A stretch of 64,000 nucleotides of DNA from Algoriphagus sp. (GTDB lineage: Bacteria; Bacteroidota; Bacteroidia; Cytophagales; Cyclobacteriaceae): the NCBI GenBank assembly GCA_029945945.1, contig JAQSDM010000013.1:62001-126000 (forward strand), given 5' to 3'. Both the position numbers and the translations under genes were made by a program. Under the pieces are notes generated by a model, which searched no databases, was not told where the DNA came from, and saw only the letters and a list, made by a program, of their open reading frames with translations. Below, in pieces: positions 27,336 through 34,508 of this stretch; within the stretch, counting starts at the first letter, position 1; each line of letters begins with the position of its first letter.

Positions 27336-27370
27336 TGAAATAGACCCCGATAAATCGGGGTGAAATAATT
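27336..27370 (+). repeat. Intergenic hairpin repeat, copy C
   Basis: GAAATA is followed by ACCCCGATAAATCGGGGT and TGAAATA in the hisA-hisF gap. The stem is one pair longer than copy A. The shared flanks GAAATA and TGAAATA define the family. Confidence 0.7.
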
Positions 27371-27401
27371 TGAAATAATGCTGGATTCAGGATTTGAACT
27401 A

Positions 27402-27446
27402 TATTTCGCGAAGCGTATTTCAGCGTATTTCGCGAAGCCTATTTCA
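27402..27446 (+). repeat. Tandem TATTTCGCGAAGC repeats overlapping the hisA stop
   Basis: TATTTCGCGAAGC occurs twice (27402 and 27426), each followed by G/C-TATTTCA. The second copy includes the hisA stop codon (27444-27446). The TATTTC flank is the reverse complement of the GAAATA flank of the hairpin family nearby. Confidence 0.65.
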
Positions 27447-28163
27447 ACTTTCAAAGCTTGCCAATTCCTCCAGCGTCACTCTTCCCTCATAATACGCCTT
27501 ACCGACAATTGCTCCATAAACGCCGGATTTTTCAAGTTCTTCCAAATCCTTTACCGACGATACTCCGCCGCTGGCGATTAGTTTGATACCCGGAATTTCC
27601 TGCATGATTTCGATGTAAAGATCCCTGGAAGGTCCCTGGAGCAATCCATCTTTAGCCACATCGGTGCAGATCACATAGCTGATTCCTTTCTCAAAATAGC
27701 TTTTAATAAAAGGAATCAAATCCACTCCGGTTGTCTCTTCCCAACCTCCAACAGCTATTTTTCTGTCTTTGGCATCGGCTCCGAGGATAATCTTTTCAAC
27801 CCCGAACTTCTGTATCCAGGAGTCAAACAAAACCGGATTTTTCACTGCAACACTTCCACCGGTCACTTGCTTCGCACCAAGGAAGAAGGCTTTCTCGATT
27901 TCGGCATCTGCCTGTATTCCTCCACCAAAATCCACCAGCAAACTTGTATTTGTACAAATCCGCTCCAAAACATCCGCATTCACGATCTTTTTGGCTTTGG
28001 CACCATCAAGATCAACCAGGTGCAATCTGCGAATTCCCGCTCCCTCAAATCGCTTTGCCATTTCGAGCGGATCATCGTGATATTCTTTTTTGCTGCTGTA
28101 GTCGCCCTGACTGAGTCGGACGCATTTGCCTCCTATGAGGTCTATGGCGGGGATGATGTGCAT
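27444..28163 (-). CDS. hisA: ProFAR isomerase
   Basis: The ATG at 28163 gives 239 residues, matching the conserved start MHIIPAIDLIGGKCVRLSQG. A frame open to 28229 would add 22 unrelated residues. HisA isomerises ProFAR to PRFAR (step 4 of histidine synthesis). The catalytic Asp residues are in PAIDL and in VICTDVAKDGLLQGPS; the phosphate loops are VDFGGGIQ and IASGGVSS. It lies between hisH and hisF in the his cluster. Confidence 0.96.
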   Translation of the reverse strand: MHIIPAIDLIGGKCVRLSQGDYSSKKEYHDDPLEMAKRFEGAGIRRLHLVDLDGAKAKKIVNADVLERICTNTSLLVDFGGGIQADAEIEKAFFLGAKQVTGGSVAVKNPVLFDSWIQKFGVEKIILGADAKDRKIAVGGWEETTGVDLIPFIKSYFEKGISYVICTDVAKDGLLQGPSRDLYIEIMQEIPGIKLIASGGVSSVKDLEELEKSGVYGAIVGKAYYEGRVTLEELASFES

Positions 28164-28237
28164 TTGGAAAGATTTTAGAAGCAAGACTTTAGATACTAGA
28201 CTTGCTGATTTTATAGGGTTGAGGATCAATTAGGAGT

Positions 28238-28272
28238 CACTCCCCCTTTAAAAGGGGTTAGGGGGATTTTTA
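28238..28272. repeat. CCCCCTTTAAAAGGGG-type intergenic repeat
   Basis: TCCCCCTTTAAAAGGGG followed by TTAGGGGGATTTTT in the hisA-hisH gap can fold into alternative G/C-rich hairpins. Sequences of this form recur in intergenic DNA of several Bacteroidota and cyanobacteria. Here it is a single copy. Confidence 0.6.
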
Positions 28273-28273
28273 T

Positions 28274-28870
28274 TTAAATTTTCAGGAAATTCTCCAACAA
28301 CTTCTCCCCGACTGTGCTGCTTTTCTCCGGGTGGGCCTGAATCGCCCAGAAATTATCCCGGTGCAAAATCGCAGAGAAATCATGAATGTAATGCGTGGTG
28401 GCTATCGTGTACTCGCTCAATTCTGCATAAAAACTATGCACATAATACACGAATGGATTTGCTGGAAGACCGTGTAGCAAAGGATCAGCAGTTAGATTCT
28501 CTAACTCATTCCAACCCACATGCGGCACCTTGAACTCCTGAGAATTTTCGGGAATGAATCGCTTCACTTTCACCGGAAAAACTCCCAAACATTCGGTATC
28601 ATTTTCCTCAGTATGCTCACAAAGCAACTGTAAACCAAGGCAAACCCCCAGAAATGGCTGTTTCAAATCCTTGATCAACGAATCCAGTTTTCTGGATTTC
28701 AGATAAGTCATCGCAGTACTGGCTTCTCCCTGACCTGGAAAAATGACTTTGTCCGCAGCCCTGATTTTGGCCGGATCGTCTGTAAGTTCGGCATCCGCAC
28801 CCAATCGCTCCAGTGCATAAAGCACTGACTGGACATTGCCTGAGTTGTATTTAATGACTGCTATTTTCAT
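28274..28870 (-). CDS. hisH: Imidazole glycerol phosphate synthase, glutamine amidotransferase subunit
   Basis: This 198-residue class I glutamine amidotransferase supplies ammonia to HisF. The nucleophile Cys is in FLGVCLGLQLLCE (about residues 72-84), and the His and Glu are in WAIQAHPEKS near the C-terminus. The oxyanion region is FPGQGEAST. It follows phhA by 82 nt with a hairpin that lacks a T-run, so transcription from the phhA leader may continue into the his genes. Confidence 0.96.
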   Translation of the reverse strand: MKIAVIKYNSGNVQSVLYALERLGADAELTDDPAKIRAADKVIFPGQGEASTAMTYLKSRKLDSLIKDLKQPFLGVCLGLQLLCEHTEENDTECLGVFPVKVKRFIPENSQEFKVPHVGWNELENLTADPLLHGLPANPFVYYVHSFYAELSEYTIATTHYIHDFSAILHRDNFWAIQAHPEKSSTVGEKLLENFLKI

Positions 28871-28879
28871 GTGTTAAAG

Positions 28880-28912
28880 TCGGATGACAGATGACCGATG
28901 TTTTCATCCCGC
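28880..28912. repeat. Inverted repeat between phhA and hisH
   Basis: TGACCGATG and CATCGGTCA form a perfect 9-bp stem around a loop of about 11 nt, with GATGACAGATGACCGATG microrepeats on one side. There is no T-run, so it is not a standard terminator. It could act as an RNA processing or stability element. Confidence 0.55.
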
Positions 28913-28952
28913 ATCGGTCAGCGGACATCCTACAATTTCTTGTCTCTTGATT

Positions 28953-29738
28953 CTAGTTTCTTGCTTCTTTTTCCGCCAGCATTTCCTCAAGCACCGCCTC
29001 GATTTCAGGAAGTGACTCAAAGAGTTGCTCGTAGCTTTCGATCACAAAATATTTATCCTGAAAGTGATCTTTCCAGTATTCCTGATTCATAATCCGGCGG
29101 ACGTCATACGGATAATGGGCTGGTTCATCAGAAAGACTAAACTTCGTCTCACCTGCCGAACTCAAGATCCCTGCCCCGTAGATCTTCAGTTCGCCGTCCT
29201 CTTTGATCAGGCCAAACTCGATGGTAAACCAATAAATTCGGCTCAGCAACTGGATCGCCCATGGATTCTCAATATGCTTCAGCGCTATTCCGGAAAGCTC
29301 CTCCAGAAAGTCCACATAATGCTGATTGGTCAGCAAAGGCATGTGGGCAAAGGCATCATGAAACATATCCGGCTCCTCCAGATAATCGAGTTGCTCCATC
29401 TTGCGCAGCCAGGTGGAAGAGGGAAAACGTCTGTTGTTCAGCAAGCCGAAAAACAAATCATCGTCGATCAATCCGGGTACTACATGCACGGCCCATCCTG
29501 TCGTCTTGGCCAGAACTTCGTTCAGTTCTTCGAAATTGGCAATCTTATCCGCAGAAAACTTTACTGCCTCTACTCCTTCCAAATAAGCTTTTGAGGCTGC
29601 TTTGGGGAGATTTGGCATTTGTCTTTCAAATAGAATCTTCCAAACCTTGAAATCTTCTTTTGTATAGGACTCGTACTCCTGCTTCAACTCTTTTAATCTC
29701 GGGTCACTGAAGACCCAATTTTTAGGTTTATCAGTCAT
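28953..29738 (-). CDS. phhA: Phenylalanine 4-monooxygenase (phenylalanine hydroxylase)
   Basis: This 261-residue non-heme iron, pterin-dependent enzyme converts phenylalanine to tyrosine. The iron ligands are visible as the two His in PDMFHDAFAHMPLL and the Glu in YWFTIEFGL. The pterin region is around VVPGLIDDDLFFGLLNNRRFP. The size is that of the bacterial single-domain form without an ACT domain. It is first in a unit with hisH, hisA, hisF and hisIE, behind a leader peptide and attenuator. Pairing with his genes, rather than with a pterin dehydratase, is unusual. Confidence 0.95.
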   Translation of the reverse strand: MTDKPKNWVFSDPRLKELKQEYESYTKEDFKVWKILFERQMPNLPKAASKAYLEGVEAVKFSADKIANFEELNEVLAKTTGWAVHVVPGLIDDDLFFGLLNNRRFPSSTWLRKMEQLDYLEEPDMFHDAFAHMPLLTNQHYVDFLEELSGIALKHIENPWAIQLLSRIYWFTIEFGLIKEDGELKIYGAGILSSAGETKFSLSDEPAHYPYDVRRIMNQEYWKDHFQDKYFVIESYEQLFESLPEIEAVLEEMLAEKEARN

Positions 29739-29771
29739 TGTATACTTGGGTTTATATTTTCTCTTTTAAAC

Positions 29772-29804
29772 TAAAAAAGGCCTAAACCGGAACGGAATAG
29801 GCCT
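29772..29804 (-). terminator. Attenuator terminator ahead of phhA
   Basis: In the transcript AGGCCTA pairs with TAGGCCT around TTCCGTTCCGGTT, followed by a six-T run. It starts 40 nt after the leader stop and ends 34 nt before the phhA ATG. Its left arm extends into CCTATTCC (29794-29801), which can instead pair perfectly with GGAATAGG (29836-29843). Confidence 0.85.
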
Positions 29805-29831
29805 CAATATTTTTTATCCAAAAACCAAAGA

Positions 29832-29867
29832 CATTCCTATTCCTCACTTGAGGAGATGATAAGAATG
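29832..29867 (-). promoter_or_regulatory. Leader 1:2 hairpin containing His/Tyr codons
   Basis: In the transcript, CATTCTTAT...TCCTC (codons 11-16 of the leader) pairs with GAGGAATAGGAATG around an AAGT loop. That gives 14 pairs (one G-T) with a 4-nt bulge. The pairing hides GGAATAGG, the antiterminator arm. A ribosome paused at the His or Tyr codons would open it. Confidence 0.75.
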
Positions 29868-29897
29868 ATGTACGTAGGTTCTTGGCGTTGGATTCAT
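29844..29897 (-). CDS. Leader peptide of the phhA-his unit (Tyr/His-rich)
   Basis: A 17-residue ORF, MNPTPRTYVHHSYHLLK, lies between aroF and phhA. Five of 17 codons are His (CAT at codons 10, 11, 14) or Tyr (codons 8, 13), and all are placed within or just before the 1:2 hairpin. A terminator follows. This is the arrangement of ribosome-mediated attenuators such as hisL and pheL. The downstream enzymes make tyrosine (PhhA) and histidine (HisH/A/F/IE), matching both sensed amino acids. Translation is inferred, not shown. A promoter-like TTTG-20 nt-TAAATTCG ends 4 nt before the ATG, so initiation may be leaderless or rely on read-through from aroF. Confidence 0.75.
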   Translation of the reverse strand: MNPTPRTYVHHSYHLLK

Positions 29898-29901
29898 GGT
29901 T

Positions 29902-29933
29902 CGAATTTAAGCAGGTAATCGGCGAGGTACAAA
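29902..29933 (-). promoter_or_regulatory. Putative promoter of the phhA leader
   Basis: The minus strand shows TTTG (29930-29933), 20 nt, then TAAATTCG (29902-29909), one mismatch from TAnnTTTG. It lies just past the aroF stop codon. The implied start of transcription is at or very near the leader ATG. Confidence 0.5.
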
Positions 29934-29939
29934 CTTATT

Positions 29940-30959
29940 TTACAGCAACTCGAAAGTTTTCCTCATCGCAAAGCTTTGTCTGATCCACGATGCTAGTCTT
30001 GCACTTTGTGCAAAATCAAGCGTCTGCTGTCCGTCTGAATAGGCTTTTTCAGGTACTTCGTGAGATTCGTAGATGATTCCATCCGCTCCGGACATCACGC
30101 CTGCGAGGGACATTTGGGGGACGTACTCACGAATTCCGATTCCATGAGACGGATCCACGATCACCGGCAAATGGGATTTTGCTTTCAAAATCGGGATTGC
30201 ATTCAGGTCGAGTGTATTTCTGCTTGCCCGCTCATACGTTCTGATTCCTCTTTCGCAGAGAATTAGTTTTTCATTTCCTCCGGAAAAAACGTACTCCGCA
30301 GACTGGAGCAATTCTTCGATCGTGCCGGAGATTCCTCGCTTGATCATGACAGCTTTGTCCACTTTTCCCAACTCATCGAGCAGGTTGAAGTTTTGGGTAT
30401 TTCTGGCTCCCACCTGATAAATATCAACGTATGGATACATCTCCTCTATCTGAGAAACCTGCATCACCTCTGTTACGATTTTGATTCCGGCTGCGCTCGC
30501 GATTTCATGCCAAAGTTTCAGTCCATCGATTCCCAAACCTCTGAAAGCATACGGGCTGCTCCGCGGCTTGAATACTCCTCCACGCATCATTTTGATGCCA
30601 TTTTCTACGCAATGATTGACAACGGAACGGATTTGCTCTTCTGACTCAATGGAGCAAGGACCGGTGATAATGGCCATTTCTCCGTCTTTGATCTGAACTC
30701 CATCACCTAAATCAACTGAGGTAGGCTTTGCTTTCCACTTTTTGGAGACGAGTTTGTATTCATCAGAGACAATGTGAATGTCAATGATCCCGTCCATTTG
30801 ACCGATTTTTCGGATGTCGAATTCATTTTTTCCGATTCCGATCAGGTAGTCTCCCAATTGGGTTTTCACCTGGGTGGTTTTGTAGCCAAGACCATTGACC
30901 TGAGCGATCAACTTTTCTTTTTGTCCTTCGGAAATATCGGGTTGAAGCTGGATAATCAT
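29940..30959 (-). CDS. aroF: 3-deoxy-7-phosphoheptulonate synthase (DAHP synthase, AroA-beta/KDOPS-like type)
   Basis: This 339-residue enzyme condenses PEP and erythrose-4-phosphate, the first step of aromatic synthesis. An N-terminal ferredoxin-like regulatory domain (about residues 1-70) precedes the TIM barrel with GPCSIES, MMRGGVFKPRSSPYAFRG, QVGARNTQNFNLL, LCERGIRTY and VDPSHGIG. This is the type found in Thermotoga and Bacillus AroA, often feedback-inhibited through the N-terminal domain. It starts 3 nt after the trpA stop codon, so it is the last gene of the trp operon, and is followed by the phhA leader. Confidence 0.95.
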   Translation of the reverse strand: MIIQLQPDISEGQKEKLIAQVNGLGYKTTQVKTQLGDYLIGIGKNEFDIRKIGQMDGIIDIHIVSDEYKLVSKKWKAKPTSVDLGDGVQIKDGEMAIITGPCSIESEEQIRSVVNHCVENGIKMMRGGVFKPRSSPYAFRGLGIDGLKLWHEIASAAGIKIVTEVMQVSQIEEMYPYVDIYQVGARNTQNFNLLDELGKVDKAVMIKRGISGTIEELLQSAEYVFSGGNEKLILCERGIRTYERASRNTLDLNAIPILKAKSHLPVIVDPSHGIGIREYVPQMSLAGVMSGADGIIYESHEVPEKAYSDGQQTLDFAQSARLASWIRQSFAMRKTFELL

Positions 30960-30961
30960 AC

Positions 30962-31735
30962 TTACTTAATTACGGATTGAATGTATTCCTGAATGTCTTG
31001 AGTCAGGTTTTTTGCGTCTTTGATTTTTTTGATGAAAGCCGATCCGATGATCGCTCCATTGCTATATCGGGATACCGTGCTAAAAGATTCTGAATCAGAA
31101 ATCCCGAAACCGATAAGTCTTGGATTCTTCAGATTCATGGCTTTCACCCGCTCGAAATAGGCAATCTGCTCTTCGCTGATTCCTGTTTTCGCACCTGTAA
31201 TGCTGTGTGCAGATACCATGTAGATGAATCCGTCTGAGTTGGAGTCAATCTCCCTGATCCGATTCTCGCTTGTTTGAGGGGAAATCAGGAAAGTATTAAC
31301 CAAACCGTACTTGTCGAAGATGGGCTTGAACTCATCCAAATATTGCTGCATCGGAAGATCCGGTAGGATTAGTCCATCGATGCCAACTTCCTGGCATTTC
31401 TTGCAAAATTCCTCCATTCCATATTGGATGATTGGATTAAGATATCCCATCATCACAACCGGAATACGGATTTTGGCTCTGAAACCTACCAGTTGGGAGA
31501 AGAGCTTTTTAAGGCTCATTCCATTTTCAAGGGCAATCATATTGCTATCCTGAATGGTCGGTCCGTCTGCGATCGGGTCGGAATAAGGAACGCCAATCTC
31601 GATGATATCTGCTCCGCCAGCCTGAATCGCCTCCATGATCGGAAGTGTGTCTTCAAGGTTTGGAAAACCTGCAGTGAAATAGATCGAGAGAACCCGCTCT
31701 TTTTTATGGTTGAATAAGTAGTGTATGCGATTCAT
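30962..31735 (-). CDS. trpA: Tryptophan synthase alpha chain
   Basis: This 257-residue TIM-barrel subunit cleaves indole-3-glycerol phosphate to indole and G3P. The catalytic Glu is in DIIEIGVPYSDPIADGPTIQ (about residues 44-63). The active-site Asp is in GIDGLILPDLP and the phosphate loop is IGFGISD. It follows trpB with a 100-nt gap full of GAAG/GGAAG microrepeats and lies 3 nt before aroF. Confidence 0.97.
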   Translation of the reverse strand: MNRIHYLFNHKKERVLSIYFTAGFPNLEDTLPIMEAIQAGGADIIEIGVPYSDPIADGPTIQDSNMIALENGMSLKKLFSQLVGFRAKIRIPVVMMGYLNPIIQYGMEEFCKKCQEVGIDGLILPDLPMQQYLDEFKPIFDKYGLVNTFLISPQTSENRIREIDSNSDGFIYMVSAHSITGAKTGISEEQIAYFERVKAMNLKNPRLIGFGISDSESFSTVSRYSNGAIIGSAFIKKIKDAKNLTQDIQEYIQSVIK

Positions 31736-31835
31736 TTTGATTGGAAAATTGAAAGATTGAAAGATTAGGTTTGAAGTTGGAAGTTAGAAGTTGGAAGATC
31801 AATAACTTCCCTGCTTCCATCCTCCAACATCCAGC
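31736..31835. repeat. Microrepeat-rich trpB-trpA gap
   Basis: The plus strand shows GAAAGATT repeated twice, then GAAGTTGGAAGTTAGAAGTTGGAAG, and on the other side CTTCC/CTTCCATCCTCCAAC. The two halves are partial inverted complements and could fold. The gap is unusually long for a trp operon. Confidence 0.55.
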
Positions 31836-33014
31836 TTAATATCCTCCCCACTTAATATACGTGTCCAAATCCTTGTCTCCCCTTCCTGAAAGGTTGATTA
31901 CAATCACGTCATCGCTTTTGTATTCGATCATTTGCAAAGCATGAATCGCATGTGCAGTCTCGATCGCAGGAATGATTCCCTCCAAACGACTTAGCTCAAT
32001 TCCGGCTTTCATCGCATCTTCATCTTCAACGGCAACAAATTCTGCCCGACCGATATCAAATAAGTGTGCATGAACCGGACCGATTCCCGGATAGTCCAAA
32101 CCTGCGGAAATTGAGTGCGGCTCGACAACTTGACCGTCAGCAGTTTGCATCAGGAGGGTTTTTGATCCGTGTAGAATTCCAGAGGTCCCTAAAACCGTTG
32201 TGGCAGCGGATTTCCCGGAGGTAACTCCCAAACCCGCAGCTTCTGCCGCAATCAATCGCACCAAAGGCTCATCATAATAATGATAAAAAGCTCCGGCGGC
32301 ATTTGAACCTCCACCGACACAAGCGATGATCAAATCAGGGTTTTCACGACCTTCTTTTTCTTTCAACTGCCATTTCATTTCCTGCGAAATCACCGACTGA
32401 AATCTCGCTACCATTTCCGGATACGGATGAGGGCCTACTACCGATCCAATAATATAATGCGTATCCACCGGATTGTTGATCCACTGACGCATCGCTTCGT
32501 TGGTGGCATCTTTCAACGTCTGTGAACCTGAAGTTGCAGGAACTACTTTGGCACCGAGGATTTTCATCCGCTCCACATTTGGGCGCTGTCGCTGAATATC
32601 AACCGAACCCATATAGATCGTACAATCCATTCCCATCAGCGCACAGACAGTTGCCGTGGCTACTCCATGCTGTCCTGCTCCGGTTTCAGCGATGATTCGC
32701 TTTTTACCAAGCTTTTTGGCAAGGATAATCTGCCCTACGGTATTGTTGATTTTATGAGCGCCGGTATGGCAAAGGTCTTCCCGCTTGAGGTAGATTTTTG
32801 CTTTATGTTTTTCAGAAAGCCGGGAAGCAAAATACAAAGGAGTTGGTCTGCCCACGAAATCCCTGAGCAAGCTTTGGAATTCCTGCTGAAATTCCGGCGA
32901 AGCCATAATGGATTCGTAGTTATTTCTCAATTCCTCGATGTTCGGGTGCAGCATCTCGGGGATATATGCCCCTCCAAACTTCCCGTAAAAGCCCTTTTCG
33001 TCTACTTTAATCAT
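31836..33014 (-). CDS. trpB: Tryptophan synthase beta chain
   Basis: This 392-residue PLP enzyme joins indole and serine. The PLP lysine is in HTGAHKINN, the phosphate loop is GGGSNAAG, and [17 protein letters not shown] forms part of the COMM/indole channel. It has the TrpB1 form that pairs with TrpA. A 32-nt gap after trpF contains a perfect palindrome. Confidence 0.97.
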   Translation of the reverse strand: MIKVDEKGFYGKFGGAYIPEMLHPNIEELRNNYESIMASPEFQQEFQSLLRDFVGRPTPLYFASRLSEKHKAKIYLKREDLCHTGAHKINNTVGQIILAKKLGKKRIIAETGAGQHGVATATVCALMGMDCTIYMGSVDIQRQRPNVERMKILGAKVVPATSGSQTLKDATNEAMRQWINNPVDTHYIIGSVVGPHPYPEMVARFQSVISQEMKWQLKEKEGRENPDLIIACVGGGSNAAGAFYHYYDEPLVRLIAAEAAGLGVTSGKSAATTVLGTSGILHGSKTLLMQTADGQVVEPHSISAGLDYPGIGPVHAHLFDIGRAEFVAVEDEDAMKAGIELSRLEGIIPAIETAHAIHALQMIEYKSDDVIVINLSGRGDKDLDTYIKWGGY

Positions 33015-33023
33015 GGTTGTATA

Positions 33024-33046
33024 GTTGATAGCCGATAGTCCATGGA
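33024..33046. repeat. Palindrome between trpF and trpB
   Basis: ATAGTCCATGGACTAT is a perfect 16-nt palindrome located in the 32-nt gap. It has no T-run. It may be an RNA structure or a protein site, or a remnant of a repeat. Confidence 0.5.
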
Positions 33047-33679
33047 CTATTTGCTATGGTCTAAATATTTTTTAAAGAACTTGAGTTTTTCAATATTTTT
33101 CATTCCGGGAGCATCTTCAAATCTTGAGTTCAAATCCACTCCCCGTAGTTGCGGAAGCTTTTCTGCCAAAGCCGAAATCTCCTCGACGCTTTCTTCATCC
33201 AATCCTCCACTTAACAAGAATCCTTTGTCGAAGGGATAAGTTTCCAAAACTTTCCAATCAAACTTTTTACCTGAACCGCCATGAGCTGATGATGCGGTAT
33301 CAAAAAGGAACTTGCTCACAAAAGGCAGGTAACTTTTCAGACTTTGCCAATCGATTTGGTGTTGTACCGAAATCACTTTCCAAATCTCCGCTGAAATCTT
33401 TTTGCTCAATGACTCGACAAATTCAGGCGTTTCCTGACCATGCAACTGAACTGCTGCAAGGTCAAAATCTTTGATTCTTTTCAGAATCTCTGATTCCGCT
33501 TCGTTGACAAAAACCCCGACTTTTTTGACCGGGAATCCTGCGATCTGATTTGCCGATTGGTCGGAGACAAACCTTGGGGACTTGGGATAAAAGATCAATC
33601 CCATCCAATCCGGTTTCACCTGATCAATCAACTCCCGGATATTCTCTGGATCTCTCATCCCGCAGACTTTGATCTCCAT
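33047..33679 (-). CDS. trpF: Phosphoribosylanthranilate isomerase
   Basis: This 210-residue TIM barrel isomerises PRA to CdRP. Its signature start [13 protein letters not shown] carries the catalytic Cys (residue 6). The Asp is in [12 protein letters not shown], and [11 protein letters not shown] and [10 protein letters not shown] are phosphate-binding ends. It is a stand-alone protein, not fused to TrpC. Its ATG overlaps the trpC stop by one base (TGATG), implying coupling. Confidence 0.95.
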   Translation of the reverse strand: MEIKVCGMRDPENIRELIDQVKPDWMGLIFYPKSPRFVSDQSANQIAGFPVKKVGVFVNEAESEILKRIKDFDLAAVQLHGQETPEFVESLSKKISAEIWKVISVQHQIDWQSLKSYLPFVSKFLFDTASSAHGGSGKKFDWKVLETYPFDKGFLLSGGLDEESVEEISALAEKLPQLRGVDLNSRFEDAPGMKNIEKLKFFKKYLDHSK

Positions 33680-34500
33680 CAGGCTTTGTTCAGCTCAGGT
33701 TCTTCATCCTGCAACTTTCTATATTCCTTGATGAAATTATAGGCAGCCTGCTCCGGGCGACCGGATTTCATGAAGTTTTCTCCGATCAGAAATCCATCGA
33801 ATCCTGCTTTTTTCAAGGAGACAAGTGTTCTCGGATCGGAAATTCCGCTCTCAGATATTTTGACAAATGAGGAAGGAATCTGATCAACTAAACTCAGGGA
33901 AATGTCTAATGAAACTTCAAAGGTTTTCAGGTTTCGATTGTTCACCCCTACCAAATCCACTTCATCAGAAAGCGTTCTTTCAAATTCCTCTCCGTCATGC
34001 ACTTCAAGCAACACTTCGAGTCCAAGACTTTTCGCAAAAGCGGCCAAAGATTTCAATTTCGCAGGCTCCAAAGCGGCTGCAATCAACAGAATGCAATCCG
34101 CTCCGATGGATTTTGCTTCGATGATTTGGTATTCGTCTACCACAAAGTCTTTCCTGAGAATCGGGCAAAAATTGAATTTTCGGGCAATTTTTAAATCCTC
34201 GTTGCTTCCTCCGAAATATTCTTTATCGGTCAGGATGGAAAGAGCCGAAGCTCCTGCCTGCATGTATCCGATACTTACAGTTTCGACAGAAGCAGATCCG
34301 TTGATAATTCCTTTTGAAGGTGATTTTCTTTTGAATTCTGCGATGATTCCTGATTTCTCCGGATTCGTCACGTACTTTTTCATCGACACTACTTTACCAT
34401 CGAAATAGGCACTTCGCTCCAGCAATTTCACCGGCACCAGGCTGCTTCTTTCTGCCACTTCTTTGAACTTGCTTGCGATGATTTTTTCTAAAATATTCAT
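33679..34500 (-). CDS. trpC: Indole-3-glycerol phosphate synthase
   Basis: This 273-residue TIM barrel closes CdRP to indoleglycerol phosphate. Signatures are IIAEFKRKSPSKGII (catalytic Lys/Glu), LRKDFVVDEYQI, LLEVHD, GVNNRNLKTFEV and SESGISD. It is in order after trpD (8-nt gap) and coupled to trpF. Confidence 0.96.
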   Translation of the reverse strand: MNILEKIIASKFKEVAERSSLVPVKLLERSAYFDGKVVSMKKYVTNPEKSGIIAEFKRKSPSKGIINGSASVETVSIGYMQAGASALSILTDKEYFGGSNEDLKIARKFNFCPILRKDFVVDEYQIIEAKSIGADCILLIAAALEPAKLKSLAAFAKSLGLEVLLEVHDGEEFERTLSDEVDLVGVNNRNLKTFEVSLDISLSLVDQIPSSFVKISESGISDPRTLVSLKKAGFDGFLIGENFMKSGRPEQAAYNFIKEYRKLQDEEPELNKA

Positions 34501-34508
34501 AGGATTGA

